From positions 399,595 to 463,594 of the forward strand of contig CAWANF010000007.1 of assembly GCA_963783355.1 (NCBI GenBank): a stretch of 64,000 nt of DNA. Direction: 5' to 3'. A model generated the notes under the pieces. That model did no database searches and was not told the origin of the DNA. It saw only the letters and a list, made by a program, of their open reading frames with translations. Position numbers and translations under genes: made by a program. Within the stretch, counting starts at the first letter, position 1; each line of letters opens with the position of its first letter. Positions 28,214-37,366 of the stretch are shown here, in pieces. Source of the DNA: CAWANF01 sp963783355. Its GTDB lineage: Bacteria; Bacteroidota; Rhodothermia; Balneolales; DATFMH01.

Positions 28214-29377
28214 ATGTCCTCGATCACACGACGTGAGATGCTGAAAACAATGGCGGTTGCCCTGGCCGGAAAATCGGCATTTGGACCGGCAACAATGGTG
28301 TTCGGTTCTTCAAATATAAAAAAACCGGAGACAACCAAAATTCCGTTATTACATATCACCGATCTGTACCAGCCGCCCCAGGATCCGGATGACCAGGTTG
28401 ATTTAGCCACCGTTTTTGCATTGAATGAATTTGATTTGAAAGGTATCGTTCTGGATATCACACACAAATTCCTGGTTTCGGCACCGCAGGGATTCGATAT
28501 CCCGCGGGATCCGGGTTTTGTTCCGGTTGCGCAGCTCAATTATCTAACCGGACGATCGATACCGGTTGCAATGGGACCAACTCAGCCGCTTAAAATGCCT
28601 GACGATAAAGCATTACACCGACCACTACAGGAACAGGCCGGAATCGAATTGATCTTGCAAATTTTAGAGCAAAGTGATGAACCCGTTGTTATCACAATGG
28701 GTGGATCTGCCCGGGCCATGGCAGTTGCTTTTAACCGGAATCAGGAACTGGTTAAATCAAAAACCCGGGCCATTGTATTAAATGCCGGCTGGACGGCCGG
28801 AACAAAAAGGGAATGGAATGTGATGCTCGATACAGCTGCATATATCCGGCTCTGGCAATCCGGACTGCCTATTCACTGGTTTCCACCCGCAACGCAACAC
28901 AGTGCCTTCGACGCGGCAAATGATCGTGGAACCTATTGGAAAGTTTCACACAAAACGTTGTTCAGAAATATTCCTGACGAATTAAGAGGATGGTTTGCTT
29001 ATGGTTTTTCCGGCAGCCAGCGTGGGGATATCATTCGGGCTTTATCTGAGGAAGGAAGCGGGTCCGTCTGGGCGATGATTCTTGAAGGACAAAGAAATAT
29101 GTGGTCGACTGTTTCCCTGATTATGACCGCCGGGCGCGCTCTCACAAAGACATCACACGGCTGGCGTTTTCTTCCAAAAAATGAAGTGAATGCACTTGAA
29201 ACCTGGCCGTTGCGTCTCGATCCTATCAAAGCAACAGCCAATGCAAACGGTATGATCGAATGGAAGATCACTGATAAGAAGACAAACCATTATCTTTTCG
29301 GACGAAAAGGCGGCGTGGAATATGGAATGGCTATGGCGGAAGCCTTAAATGCTCTTTTGCAGAACATGAGAATATAG
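28214..29377 (+). CDS. Exported nucleoside-hydrolase-like protein (IunH fold)
   Basis: 387 residues from the chosen ATG; a longer in-frame start 22 codons upstream lacks a signal. The N-terminus SSITRREMLKTMAVALAG looks like a twin-arginine or secretory signal. After it comes DPDDQVDLATVFAL, the calcium-binding D-x-D-D-x-x-D-x-x-A motif of inosine-uridine nucleoside hydrolases. VVITMGGSARAMAVAF and a later HSAF segment fit the same fold. It is likely periplasmic and could hydrolyse N-ribosides or a related substrate. A small membrane protein follows after 4 bp. Confidence 0.7.
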   Translation: MSSITRREMLKTMAVALAGKSAFGPATMVFGSSNIKKPETTKIPLLHITDLYQPPQDPDDQVDLATVFALNEFDLKGIVLDITHKFLVSAPQGFDIPRDPGFVPVAQLNYLTGRSIPVAMGPTQPLKMPDDKALHRPLQEQAGIELILQILEQSDEPVVITMGGSARAMAVAFNRNQELVKSKTRAIVLNAGWTAGTKREWNVMLDTAAYIRLWQSGLPIHWFPPATQHSAFDAANDRGTYWKVSHKTLFRNIPDELRGWFAYGFSGSQRGDIIRALSEEGSGSVWAMILEGQRNMWSTVSLIMTAGRALTKTSHGWRFLPKNEVNALETWPLRLDPIKATANANGMIEWKITDKKTNHYLFGRKGGVEYGMAMAEALNALLQNMRI

Positions 29378-29381
29378 AATT

Positions 29382-29786
29382 ATGGAATCGTATCAACTAA
29401 AAAAAGGCGAGGCGGTCATTAAAGATGGCATGCTGACTATCCTCGATGATAATCAAACTTTACGGCGTAATAATATTGTTTTGTCGATAATTTTACTTGC
29501 CGTTTTTCTGCTCAACCTGTCATTCAAACCGGATCTTTCTGAAATTATTGTCAGCTTTGTTGCGATACTTTTCGTCCTTTATTTCGTCGGATACCAAAGG
29601 GGATGGATGTTGTCTAATGAAAACAGTATATCCCTCAGCCAAATAGAAGACATCAAGATCAAGAAATCACGCTCACAAACGGTTGTAATTCTGATACTTA
29701 AATCTTCTTCAAAAATTCGAATCCTGCGCTTCAATCCAAATAAAGTTACCCCATTCATACAAGAACTGGAAAAACATCCGGGATGA
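29382..29786 (+). CDS. Small membrane protein, PH-like (hypothetical)
   Basis: 134 residues. Two hydrophobic helices around residues 30-70 (NNIVLSIILLAVFLLNLSF and IIVSFVAILFVLYFVGY) are followed by a soluble C-terminal domain (SLSQIEDIKIKKSRSQTVVILIL) reminiscent of bacterial PH/YcxB-like folds. It is transcribed with the nucleoside-hydrolase-like gene (4-bp spacing). No specific function can be assigned. Confidence 0.6.
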   Translation: MESYQLKKGEAVIKDGMLTILDDNQTLRRNNIVLSIILLAVFLLNLSFKPDLSEIIVSFVAILFVLYFVGYQRGWMLSNENSISLSQIEDIKIKKSRSQTVVILILKSSSKIRILRFNPNKVTPFIQELEKHPG

Positions 29787-29787
29787 G

Positions 29788-31203
29788 TTACTGCTTACTG
29801 TTAACTGTTAACTGGTTCCCGATTTCCAGTGGATAAACCTTATCCATTTGGGCAATCTCACATTCCCATCCGAAAGTATCCCTGATTTTCAAAGCTAACA
29901 CATGGGCCGGTTGCTGTTCACCATGGTTTATAAACACTTTCCTGGGTTTGTCTTTCGTCTTCCCCAGCCAGGCCAATAATTCCGCCTGATCGGCATGAGC
30001 TGAAAAGCAGGTTATTTCCCGGACATCCGCTTTTACCTTGTGATAATTACCGAAGAATTTAATTTCATGAACGCCGTCCCGTAATTGCCGTCCACGTGTT
30101 CCTACTGCCTGGTATCCGGTTAAAAGAATCGTATTGGCGTTATTTCCTATCATTTTTTCCAGGTAGTGCAGTACACGTCCGCCGGTAACCATACCGCTAC
30201 CTGCTATCACTATTTTCTGCCTGGAATCTTCAACAAGGCTCCTCGATGCTTCGACGCTGGTAATCATTTTAACATCACTGCAGGTATCTTCGCATTCTCT
30301 TTCCGTGATACTCAGCCAATCGACATAACGTTGCATGACATCGGTAACACTCACCGCCATCGGGCTATCCAGGTAAACTGGTAATCTTCGGGGAATACGG
30401 CCATCTTTGCGCAATTTGCTAAGTAAAAATAAGATTTCCTGGCTACGTTCCACGGCGAAACTCGGAATGATCAGGCTGCCCCCTTTTCGATAGGTCAAAT
30501 TTACGACATCGGCTAAATCATCATAGGGATCGCTTTCAGGATGCAGGCGATCTCCGTAAGTGGATTCAATGATAATATAGTCGGCACGTTCAATAATATC
30601 AGGCTTGGGAAGCAATATCGGATGCTGACGGCCAATATCGCCGGTAAAAACGATACGTTCATCATTCACATCAAACTCAATAAAAACGGAACCCGGGATG
30701 TGGCCACTGTTTCTGAATCTAAAATGGATATCCTTGTTTAATTCATACCAGGTATCTAAATCATGAGTCAGGAAATGCTTCATCGCTTCTTCGGCATCGG
30801 CCACCGTATATAATGGTTTGGCCGGCTTATGATGTGTATAGCCATACCGGTTAGCATGTTCGGCATCTTCTTCCTGAAGTTTTCCACTATCCTTGAGAAT
30901 AATTTCCGTGATATCCCGGGTCGGCGGCGTACAATGAATTCCACCGCTGTAACCATCTCTGACCAATGCCGGAAGATAACCGGAATGATCAAGGTGGGCA
31001 TGTGTCAAAAACACGGTTTCTAATTCACTGATATTTATGGGAAGGGGATCCCAGTTCATCAATCGCAGTTTTTTTAAACCCTGAAATAAGCCACAATCAA
31101 CTAAAATCTTATGTTTATGTACCGTTAATAGTATTTTTGAACCGGTTACGGTTCCGGCTCCTCCAAGGAACTCGAGTGAAACATGATTATTCGGAGAACT
31201 CAT
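29788..31203 (-). CDS. Metallo-beta-lactamase/beta-CASP RNA-processing exonuclease
   Basis: 471 residues. The zinc-site motif is THAHLDHSGYLP (about residues 67-78), preceded by FLGGAGTVTGSK. The beta-CASP insert is recognisable by IIPSFAVERSQEILF, VYLDSPMAVSVTDV and the GSGMVTGGRVLHYL and CFSAHADQAELLAWL motifs. These match the YSH1/CPSF73-like bacterial ribonucleases. It lacks any KH domain. Cytoplasmic role: RNA maturation or decay. Convergent with the previous gene (stops 1 bp apart). Confidence 0.92.
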   Translation of the reverse strand: MSSPNNHVSLEFLGGAGTVTGSKILLTVHKHKILVDCGLFQGLKKLRLMNWDPLPINISELETVFLTHAHLDHSGYLPALVRDGYSGGIHCTPPTRDITEIILKDSGKLQEEDAEHANRYGYTHHKPAKPLYTVADAEEAMKHFLTHDLDTWYELNKDIHFRFRNSGHIPGSVFIEFDVNDERIVFTGDIGRQHPILLPKPDIIERADYIIIESTYGDRLHPESDPYDDLADVVNLTYRKGGSLIIPSFAVERSQEILFLLSKLRKDGRIPRRLPVYLDSPMAVSVTDVMQRYVDWLSITERECEDTCSDVKMITSVEASRSLVEDSRQKIVIAGSGMVTGGRVLHYLEKMIGNNANTILLTGYQAVGTRGRQLRDGVHEIKFFGNYHKVKADVREITCFSAHADQAELLAWLGKTKDKPRKVFINHGEQQPAHVLALKIRDTFGWECEIAQMDKVYPLEIGNQLTVNSKQ

Positions 31204-31434
31204 ATTCCCTCCAGATAAATAGGTTGGCGTTTCCGGGGTTTTTTACCCGCTAATTATAGTATAATCATATCCGGCATCAGTATACAGTCGCAGTTGTTCT
31301 GTTACCTTAGATTATAAAAATGAAACGTTTTGTTTCTTATGACAGACTTGATACAGAATGTTCTCTCAAGTATTTTCATTCAGGGAAGTAATTCCCACCG
31401 GACTGTACATATTTAATAATCAGATTAGTCGTCG

Positions 31435-33591
31435 ATGAAAAAGCTCATTCTGCTCATGGTGATCCTTTCTGGCATTTCTGTCTCCGTTTTTGCCCAGTCG
31501 GATTCTACTATCATCCATCTTAACAATTATTCTTATTTCTATGGACGCCAATACTTTGTTCTGAGAAGCGGCCGTGCTCAAATGTTTATTCAAACAGACA
31601 AAGTCGACCTGGGCTCTGCTTTTACGTATTTGCTGTTTGATGCTCAAAATGCCAAACAAAGCGAAAAAAAAACAAGCGCGGTCAATTATGATCCAAAGAA
31701 TGGTTTCCAATCCAGTGCCCTGCAGGTTGTAATGGGGGGCTTTCCATTTGTGGCTTTGGGACAAAACACCACCATCCGCTGGATTCGTGAAGACGGAATT
31801 CCCAAAGCGGAAGCCATTTGGTGGGCCGGAGGCATACGCGTAACGGAAAAGATTTTTGCCTTACATGGAAAGAACACTTTTGAGCGGACTGTCACCCTTG
31901 AAGGCAAAAAAATCGTCGGGCCTGAAACGGTTACTTTACGTTTGGGGCTCCCTGATGGAAAATTTGAGAACCAAAACCATTCGCTTATATTCTCGGGTAA
32001 AGAGGGAAAATTAGCCATAACAGCAGATGTGCCCGAAAACAATATCTCAATCAGCAAGAATTACCTGGAAATCAATCATGTGGAAATAAAACCAGGTTCA
32101 AAAAAAACTTTTCGTACCTATATCGTCACACAAATTCCTTCAGGAAGTGAAAATGAATTTTTATCAGTTATCAACACGCTGAAACATTCAAAAAGTCTTT
32201 TAACGGAAACACAGGAATACTGGACAAAGCTCAATTCGGTTTCGACCAAAGATAAACTGGTAGAAAACCTGTTTAATAATGTCCGGAATACATTACCTGG
32301 CTATGTATCGGATGTTGGAATTATGGATGCCGGCGTTTTCGAATATGGCGGACAGTGGATTCGGGATGGTTCGAATACGGTCATCGGGTTATTGCAAATC
32401 GGAGAATTTAAGCTGGCGAGAGCCCTGCTCAATCATATGGTAACCAAAATGATTACCGATAACGGCGCAACCATGGTTTCCAGCCAATACACGCATCCCG
32501 ATTCAGAAGAACTCGATCAAATGGGCGAACTCTGGGAAGCATTAAAAAATTATTATTACTGGACTGGTGATCCCTCCATTATTAAAGACAATGCCTCAAA
32601 ATTATTGGCTATGACACAACGTCCCCTGCAACCGGAATATTTGGATGCTACCGGGCTGGTCCACGATAAAAGGGAATATTGGGAACGTTCGTTTCAGGAT
32701 GGATATGAGCTAATTTACCAGGCATTTATGATACGTGGACTTCGCGATGCCGCTGAACTGGCCCCACTGTTCGGAGCTGAAAAATACGCAAGGAGATGGA
32801 ATGAAATTTCCGATAAGATGTTACATGCCATGCTCACGAATCCTAAAGTGTCACTCGTTTCTGATGGAAAATTGATTAAACGACGAAATCTGGACGGAAC
32901 TATTGCCGATACGGTGAATTATAAGGGATACAAACCCGGTTCTCCGGCACTGACCGAAACTTTAAAGAGTATTGAACCGGACGCATCGATGGCCCTGCCC
33001 ATATCCATGAAAGTCATTAATCCGAAATCGTCTCTTGCAAAAAATACTCTGAATGAACTGGAAACACTATGGAATAGCCGGTGGTCATTTGGCGGATATG
33101 ACCGTTACAATACGAGCTCTCAACCCGATCAACCCGGACCATGGTCGTTTGCGACTGGTTTCCTGCTCAATGCTCAACAAGAAGCGGGTATGTATAAAAG
33201 AAGCCGGAGAACATTAGAATGGCTGCATCACGTTCAGGGTGGACAAACAGGGGCCTATTTTGAAGAGATACCTGTTATCAGGAGCCAGGAATTTGGCGCC
33301 GGACTGGTCCCGTGGGCATCCGCCGAAGTGGCTCTGTTTACGGTCAGACATTGGCTGGGTGTCAGCTTTTCGAATAAGCAGCTGGTTATCAAACCGAATT
33401 TATATCCCGGAACCAAAGGCGTGGAAGCCAATCTGCGCTATCGGGAAAGCAGGATTGATCTGAAAATTGACGGTTCGGGTCCGGTTAAAATGGCGATCGT
33501 AAATGGAAAATCTGTTAAACCGGCGAAAGATGGATCTGTCAGGCTTCCGGTTACGTTCAAAGGCGGAACTATCGAGTTAAAAACCAAGTGA
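31435..33591 (+). CDS. Secreted six-hairpin glycosidase-like protein
   Basis: 718 residues with a signal peptide (KKLILLMVILSGISVSVFA, then Q). After a beta-rich N-terminal domain, an (alpha/alpha)6 domain begins near residue 280. Segments such as FEYGGQWIRDGSNTVIGLLQ, TMVSSQYTHPDSEELDQMGE and YWERSFQDGYELIYQAF carry the acidic residues typical of GH15/GH63/GH78-like barrels. A short beta domain closes the protein. It is likely periplasmic and acts on an alpha-linked oligosaccharide; the family and bond specificity are not determinable from reading alone. Confidence 0.7.
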   Translation: MKKLILLMVILSGISVSVFAQSDSTIIHLNNYSYFYGRQYFVLRSGRAQMFIQTDKVDLGSAFTYLLFDAQNAKQSEKKTSAVNYDPKNGFQSSALQVVMGGFPFVALGQNTTIRWIREDGIPKAEAIWWAGGIRVTEKIFALHGKNTFERTVTLEGKKIVGPETVTLRLGLPDGKFENQNHSLIFSGKEGKLAITADVPENNISISKNYLEINHVEIKPGSKKTFRTYIVTQIPSGSENEFLSVINTLKHSKSLLTETQEYWTKLNSVSTKDKLVENLFNNVRNTLPGYVSDVGIMDAGVFEYGGQWIRDGSNTVIGLLQIGEFKLARALLNHMVTKMITDNGATMVSSQYTHPDSEELDQMGELWEALKNYYYWTGDPSIIKDNASKLLAMTQRPLQPEYLDATGLVHDKREYWERSFQDGYELIYQAFMIRGLRDAAELAPLFGAEKYARRWNEISDKMLHAMLTNPKVSLVSDGKLIKRRNLDGTIADTVNYKGYKPGSPALTETLKSIEPDASMALPISMKVINPKSSLAKNTLNELETLWNSRWSFGGYDRYNTSSQPDQPGPWSFATGFLLNAQQEAGMYKRSRRTLEWLHHVQGGQTGAYFEEIPVIRSQEFGAGLVPWASAEVALFTVRHWLGVSFSNKQLVIKPNLYPGTKGVEANLRYRESRIDLKIDGSGPVKMAIVNGKSVKPAKDGSVRLPVTFKGGTIELKTK

Positions 33592-34034
33592 CAATGATCC
33601 GTTAACAATTAATAGTTAGCAGAATCGGGCATTCTCTTTAATACACTTTCTAGTGATATTTTATATTTCCTGGTCCGTCGTAATTATTTCCGAGAAAATT
33701 GTTAAGATCTTTACTCTCCGTTAACTAATAGTTCCACTTATACTATTCGGTTTGATATATGATTGGAAGCCCTCTGTTGAAAAAAATGGCGGAGAAATTG
33801 TATTTACAATGGGTCCCAGGCCTAATAAAAAATGGAGACGGGATGAAAAGATACCAGCACAGGTTTATCCCAAAGCAGTATAAAAGTTCGGTGCATAGGG
33901 CCAACAGCCTGGTGTGTCTTTACGAAGAATTCACTTCGTGTTGTCATTCCGCACTCCGATGCGGGATCTCCAAACAAATGAAATCCCCGGATCTGCGGCA
34001 GAAATGATAGTAATTCAAGGTCAGGAAATTTCGT
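33592..34034. repeat. Gene-free stretch with a decayed GTCATTCCGC...GCGGGATC repeat
   Basis: No convincing gene. At 33941-34000 the text TTGTCATTCCGCACTCCG ATGCGGGATCTCC and CCCCGGATCTGCGGCAGAAATG is a degenerate member of the widespread GTCATTCC(C)GC / GCGGGAATC intergenic hairpin repeats. Both predicted short frames here overlap it and look spurious. Confidence 0.5.
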
Positions 34035-34814
34035 TTAACTGCCAATCGTATTCAGAATCCGGGATAAGTAGTACCACAGGCTGTCAAAAATATGTTGAAA
34101 CGTTGCCGGCATATACGGTGTGATCAGCAAAAAGATCACAAAACCTACGCCCACCTTGACCGGTAATTCAAGATAAAAAATATTAGCCTGCGGCATAATC
34201 CTTCCGAAAATGGCAAAGGATAAATCCATGAAAAACAATACAACAAGGAAGGGCGAGGCGAGTTGTACTCCGATTTTAAATAGATGGATGGTCATTTCCA
34301 GAAAATCAATCGCTGTATGACTGGGAAATGCGTGTCCGATGGGTACTATCGAAAAGCTTGCAGCCAGAGCTTTGATGTAGATAGTATCTCCATGAAAGCT
34401 AATAAAAAGGAAAATTCCAATCAGGACCATAAATTGTGTAATTACACCGTTTTGCCCCCGCGTCACCGGGTCTACGGTGCTGCCAAAACTTATACCCAGA
34501 TCAAAACTAATAAGCTCTCCGCCTAACTGAACACCACCAAAAATGATCTGCCCGACAAACCCCATTGATAAGCCAACAAGGACTTCTTTTATAATGGCTA
34601 TCAGAACCTCAATAAAGGTGGCGTCAGTTGCTAAGGCGGTCCCTTGGAGGGGGATAATCGGATATAAAGCAACCGTTAATACGATAGCAAAAAACAGCTT
34701 AATACGTGCGGGAAAAACAGACAATCCAAAATAAGGAGCCGACATCACGAGCGTACTCACCCTGACAAAAATCAGAAAACCCGCCAGGATAAAGGGTACC
34801 GAAAAGACATTCAT
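34035..34814 (-). CDS. fliR: Flagellar export gate protein FliR
   Basis: 259 residues, six predicted membrane helices. Family phrases include APYFGLSVFPARIKLFFAIVLT near the start, EVLVGLSMGFVGQIIFGGVQLGGELI in the middle and LSFAIFGRIMPQANIFYLELPVK near the end. It belongs to the FliPQR export gate of the type III flagellar secretion system. It is the last gene of the flagellar operon and is separated from fliQ by 31 bp. Confidence 0.95.
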   Translation of the reverse strand: MNVFSVPFILAGFLIFVRVSTLVMSAPYFGLSVFPARIKLFFAIVLTVALYPIIPLQGTALATDATFIEVLIAIIKEVLVGLSMGFVGQIIFGGVQLGGELISFDLGISFGSTVDPVTRGQNGVITQFMVLIGIFLFISFHGDTIYIKALAASFSIVPIGHAFPSHTAIDFLEMTIHLFKIGVQLASPFLVVLFFMDLSFAIFGRIMPQANIFYLELPVKVGVGFVIFLLITPYMPATFQHIFDSLWYYLSRILNTIGS

Positions 34815-34845
34815 GCCCGCTTGATTTAACTGTTATCCCGTAGAC

Positions 34846-35115
34846 TCATTGTGCTATCGTAGGTATAAATGCAAATATCCTCTGCATAAATATCACGATG
34901 TACTGCAACATATAATTGATGAAGAAGAACAAAATGATCGCGACAACAGCCATCTTTGGAACATAGCTGAGTGTCATTTCCTGAATAGTTGTAGCCGCCT
35001 GGAAGATGGATATAACCAAACCAATGACCAGGGCTCCAATAAGAATAGGAGATGATAATACAACGATCGCTTTCAGCGCTTCCTGTATCCAATAAATTCC
35101 AACTTCTGCATTCAT
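34846..35115 (-). CDS. fliQ: Flagellar export gate protein FliQ
   Basis: 89 residues with two transmembrane helices. IQEALKAIVVLSSPILIGALVIG and the conserved FQAATTIQEMTLSYVPKM are diagnostic of FliQ. It sits in the inner membrane with FliP and FliR. A frame-shifted shadow ORF at 34826-35092 is not a gene. Confidence 0.96.
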   Translation of the reverse strand: MNAEVGIYWIQEALKAIVVLSSPILIGALVIGLVISIFQAATTIQEMTLSYVPKMAVVAIILFFFINYMLQYIVIFMQRIFAFIPTIAQ

Positions 35116-35131
35116 TTCTTTAGCTTTTATA

Positions 35132-35929
35132 TTAATGAAAACTTCGTATCAGGGACTCGACCAGCAGGTACCAGCCATCGGTTAGCACAAACACCAGTAT
35201 TTTAAAAGGCAGAGACACCATCACCGGTGGCAAAAACATTATCCCCATCGACAAAAGAACGGAGGTCACAACCAGGTCGATAACCATAAACGGCAGGTAA
35301 ATTAAAAACCCGATTTTAAATGCTATCCGGAGCTCACTGATTATGAAAGAGGGCACAACCACATAAAGTGGTAGTTCTTTGATATTATTGACGGTATTCA
35401 CCTTTGCCAGGTTCATGAATAACAGCAGGTCTTTTTCCCGGGTCTGTTTGACCATAAATTTTTTCAGGGGGACCGATGCGTTGTCTAAAGCCTGTTCCTG
35501 TGTGATCTTGTTGTTTATATAGGGTTGAATAGCTTGTTTATTGATCTCCTTATAGGTTGGTGCCATAATAAAAATGGTCAGGAATAAGGCCAGTCCTAGA
35601 AGAACCTGGTTGGGGGGCGATTGCTGTGTTCCCAAACCCATCCTCAGGAAGAAAAAAACGACCACAATACGGGTAAAGCTGGTCATCATAGTGATAAATG
35701 CCGGACCAAATGTCAAAATTGTCAGCAATATCAGCGTTTGAATAGCAACCGAAAAATCTTCCCCGTTTTTAGGAGACTTCACACTTAGATTAATCTGCGG
35801 AATAGAGCCCGACAGTGACCGGGTTGTCCCGGATTGAGCATAACCGGCCCCGGTAAAAATCAACAGTAAAAATGCTATAATCAGAATTTTCCTGATCCAT
35901 AGCCTTTTCTTAAGCAGTTCAACTGGCAT
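35132..35929 (-). CDS. fliP: Flagellar export gate protein FliP
   Basis: 265 residues from the ATG at 35929, which overlaps the end of fliO; an upstream in-frame ATG at 36004 lies inside fliO and gives an implausible leader. A cleavable signal (IRKILIIAFLLLIFTGAGYA) is followed by ILTFGPAFITMMTSFTRIVVVFFFLR and QSPPNQVLLGLALFLTIFIM. The C-terminal pair of helices (RIAFKIGFLIYLPFMVIDLVV) is typical. FliP forms the pore of the export gate with FliQ and FliR. Confidence 0.96.
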   Translation of the reverse strand: MPVELLKKRLWIRKILIIAFLLLIFTGAGYAQSGTTRSLSGSIPQINLSVKSPKNGEDFSVAIQTLILLTILTFGPAFITMMTSFTRIVVVFFFLRMGLGTQQSPPNQVLLGLALFLTIFIMAPTYKEINKQAIQPYINNKITQEQALDNASVPLKKFMVKQTREKDLLLFMNLAKVNTVNNIKELPLYVVVPSFIISELRIAFKIGFLIYLPFMVIDLVVTSVLLSMGIMFLPPVMVSLPFKILVFVLTDGWYLLVESLIRSFH

Positions 35930-36467
35930 AATCTTGCTGCTTCTCTGTGAATATTTTAAGAAATCGATTCGATTCATCTTTATTAGCCAGGAGACTTTTC
36001 CCATTCCATTCCTCTTTGGAATATCGGTGCATTAGTGAGATATCCTTGCCTGAAGTACTGAGTACCCAATACTCTTCATTTATGAAAATAACCGTTATTT
36101 GCTGCCCAACACCCAATTGCTGCTTCCCAACAATGGTAAATAAACCATCTTCTTTCACCGGGTTTTTCTTTTGCCAATACCATAACCCGGCCATCACAAC
36201 TGCAAGTATTACTACAATTGGAAGGGATCGTGAAAAAAAGCTGCTGCTCTCTTTTTGTGGAATAGTTGCGGCTGCCGGACTAAGTGATATATGCAAACTA
36301 TCTACTTTAACAAGTCCGTGCGGTGTACCGGCTGCCGGTCCTCCGTCATTATTATTTTGAGCCAGGACAAAAACCCATAGAACCAAAAATGTTGCCGCTA
36401 ACGACAACATTACTTTTAATGTTTTTTTAGGGTCACTGCCTAGTGAGATATTCTTCAAATCGATCAT
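35919..36467 (-). CDS. fliO: Flagellar biosynthesis protein FliO
   Basis: 182 residues, poorly conserved as usual for FliO. Two hydrophobic segments (VMLSLAATFLVLWVFVLAQ near the start and SLPIVVILAVVMAGLWYWQ near residue 85) flank a Pro/Ala linker. The C-terminal soluble part IVGKQQLGVGQQITVIFINEEYW matches the beta domain of FliO, which helps assemble FliP. Overlaps fliP and abuts fliN (sharing base 36467). Confidence 0.82.
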   Translation of the reverse strand: MIDLKNISLGSDPKKTLKVMLSLAATFLVLWVFVLAQNNNDGGPAAGTPHGLVKVDSLHISLSPAAATIPQKESSSFFSRSLPIVVILAVVMAGLWYWQKKNPVKEDGLFTIVGKQQLGVGQQITVIFINEEYWVLSTSGKDISLMHRYSKEEWNGKSLLANKDESNRFLKIFTEKQQDYAS

Positions 36468-37366
36468 CAGACGAGGCTTTTCATCCGTTCACGCTCCGAT
36501 ACCAGGCTCGATACCCTAACTCCAAAATGTTCGTCTATTACAACAACCTCACCAAGGGCTATTCTAGACCCGTTAACCAAAATTTCAACCGGTTCTCCAG
36601 CCATTTTATCCAGTTCAATTACCGAACCTTTTACCAATTTTAAAATGTCACCTAACGGAATCTCTTTTCTCCCTAATTCCACAGAGAGATTCATTTCCAC
36701 ATCTTTCAGGATCTCGATATTTCTCACTTCATAGTCATTTTTTACGGATGTTTCTTTACGAAATTCTTCAAATTCCACTTTTGTCCCACTATCTGTTGCT
36801 GTATTAGCCATAGCTTTCTCTCTTTTTAAACTTTTGGACAGGGAAACCGTTGATTTTTGATCTTGTTCTTCCATCACTGATAATGCCAGGAACAGCGAAG
36901 TATCAATATTTTGATCATCTCCATCCATACTACCGGACACATGAAAATTCAGAATCGTGAAGGATGAAGCTTTGAGGCTTTTTTCTAATTGTACCTGCTT
37001 AACGACAGACATGGTATCTTTCAACGCCTTATCGCCTTTTACATAATCGGGAAGCTGAGAATAAACCATTGAACCTACGAATTCCTTCACCAGATCGTCG
37101 GCTACTTCACCGGCAGCGCTCTTATCCAGATTCAGAATGGCCTGTGACAAAACGGGTATCCAGCTTCTGTTGACGCCAACATGGCCGATAGGCTGAACTC
37201 CTGTTGACAAAAATATCCATTGATCCTGTTTCAAAACATCAGATAATTCCGGGGAATCATTCAGTACCGTTTCCTCTATCTCAATGGCCTTGTTGCCCTT
37301 AAGAACATCTTTTATATATTCCCGGACACCGTCGACGATATCCTGGCGACTATACTTCTGTTCCAT
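36467..37366 (-). CDS. fliN: Flagellar C-ring protein FliN with N-terminal CheC-like domain
   Basis: 299 residues, three times the length of E. coli FliN. The C-terminal ~80 residues are the SpoA/FliN domain (LKDVEMNLSVELGRKEIPLGDIL, VIELDKMAGEPVEILVNG). The N-terminal ~170 residues (IGHVGVNRSWIPVLSQAILNL, AADDLVKEFVGSM) look like a CheC/CheX/FliY-like domain, joined by a charged linker. The layout is that of FliY but the CheY-P phosphatase residues cannot be verified by eye. It forms the switch with FliM and FliG. Confidence 0.88.
   Translation of the reverse strand: MEQKYSRQDIVDGVREYIKDVLKGNKAIEIEETVLNDSPELSDVLKQDQWIFLSTGVQPIGHVGVNRSWIPVLSQAILNLDKSAAGEVADDLVKEFVGSMVYSQLPDYVKGDKALKDTMSVVKQVQLEKSLKASSFTILNFHVSGSMDGDDQNIDTSLFLALSVMEEQDQKSTVSLSKSLKREKAMANTATDSGTKVEFEEFRKETSVKNDYEVRNIEILKDVEMNLSVELGRKEIPLGDILKLVKGSVIELDKMAGEPVEILVNGSRIALGEVVVIDEHFGVRVSSLVSERERMKSLV

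Noticed and set aside
33759..34123. Two short frames before fliR
   Set aside because: They overlap the GTCATTCC-type repeat and the end of fliR; no coding signature.
34826..35092. 88-codon minus frame overlapping fliQ
   Set aside because: Out-of-frame shadow; the fliQ frame (34846-35115) carries the conserved family motifs.
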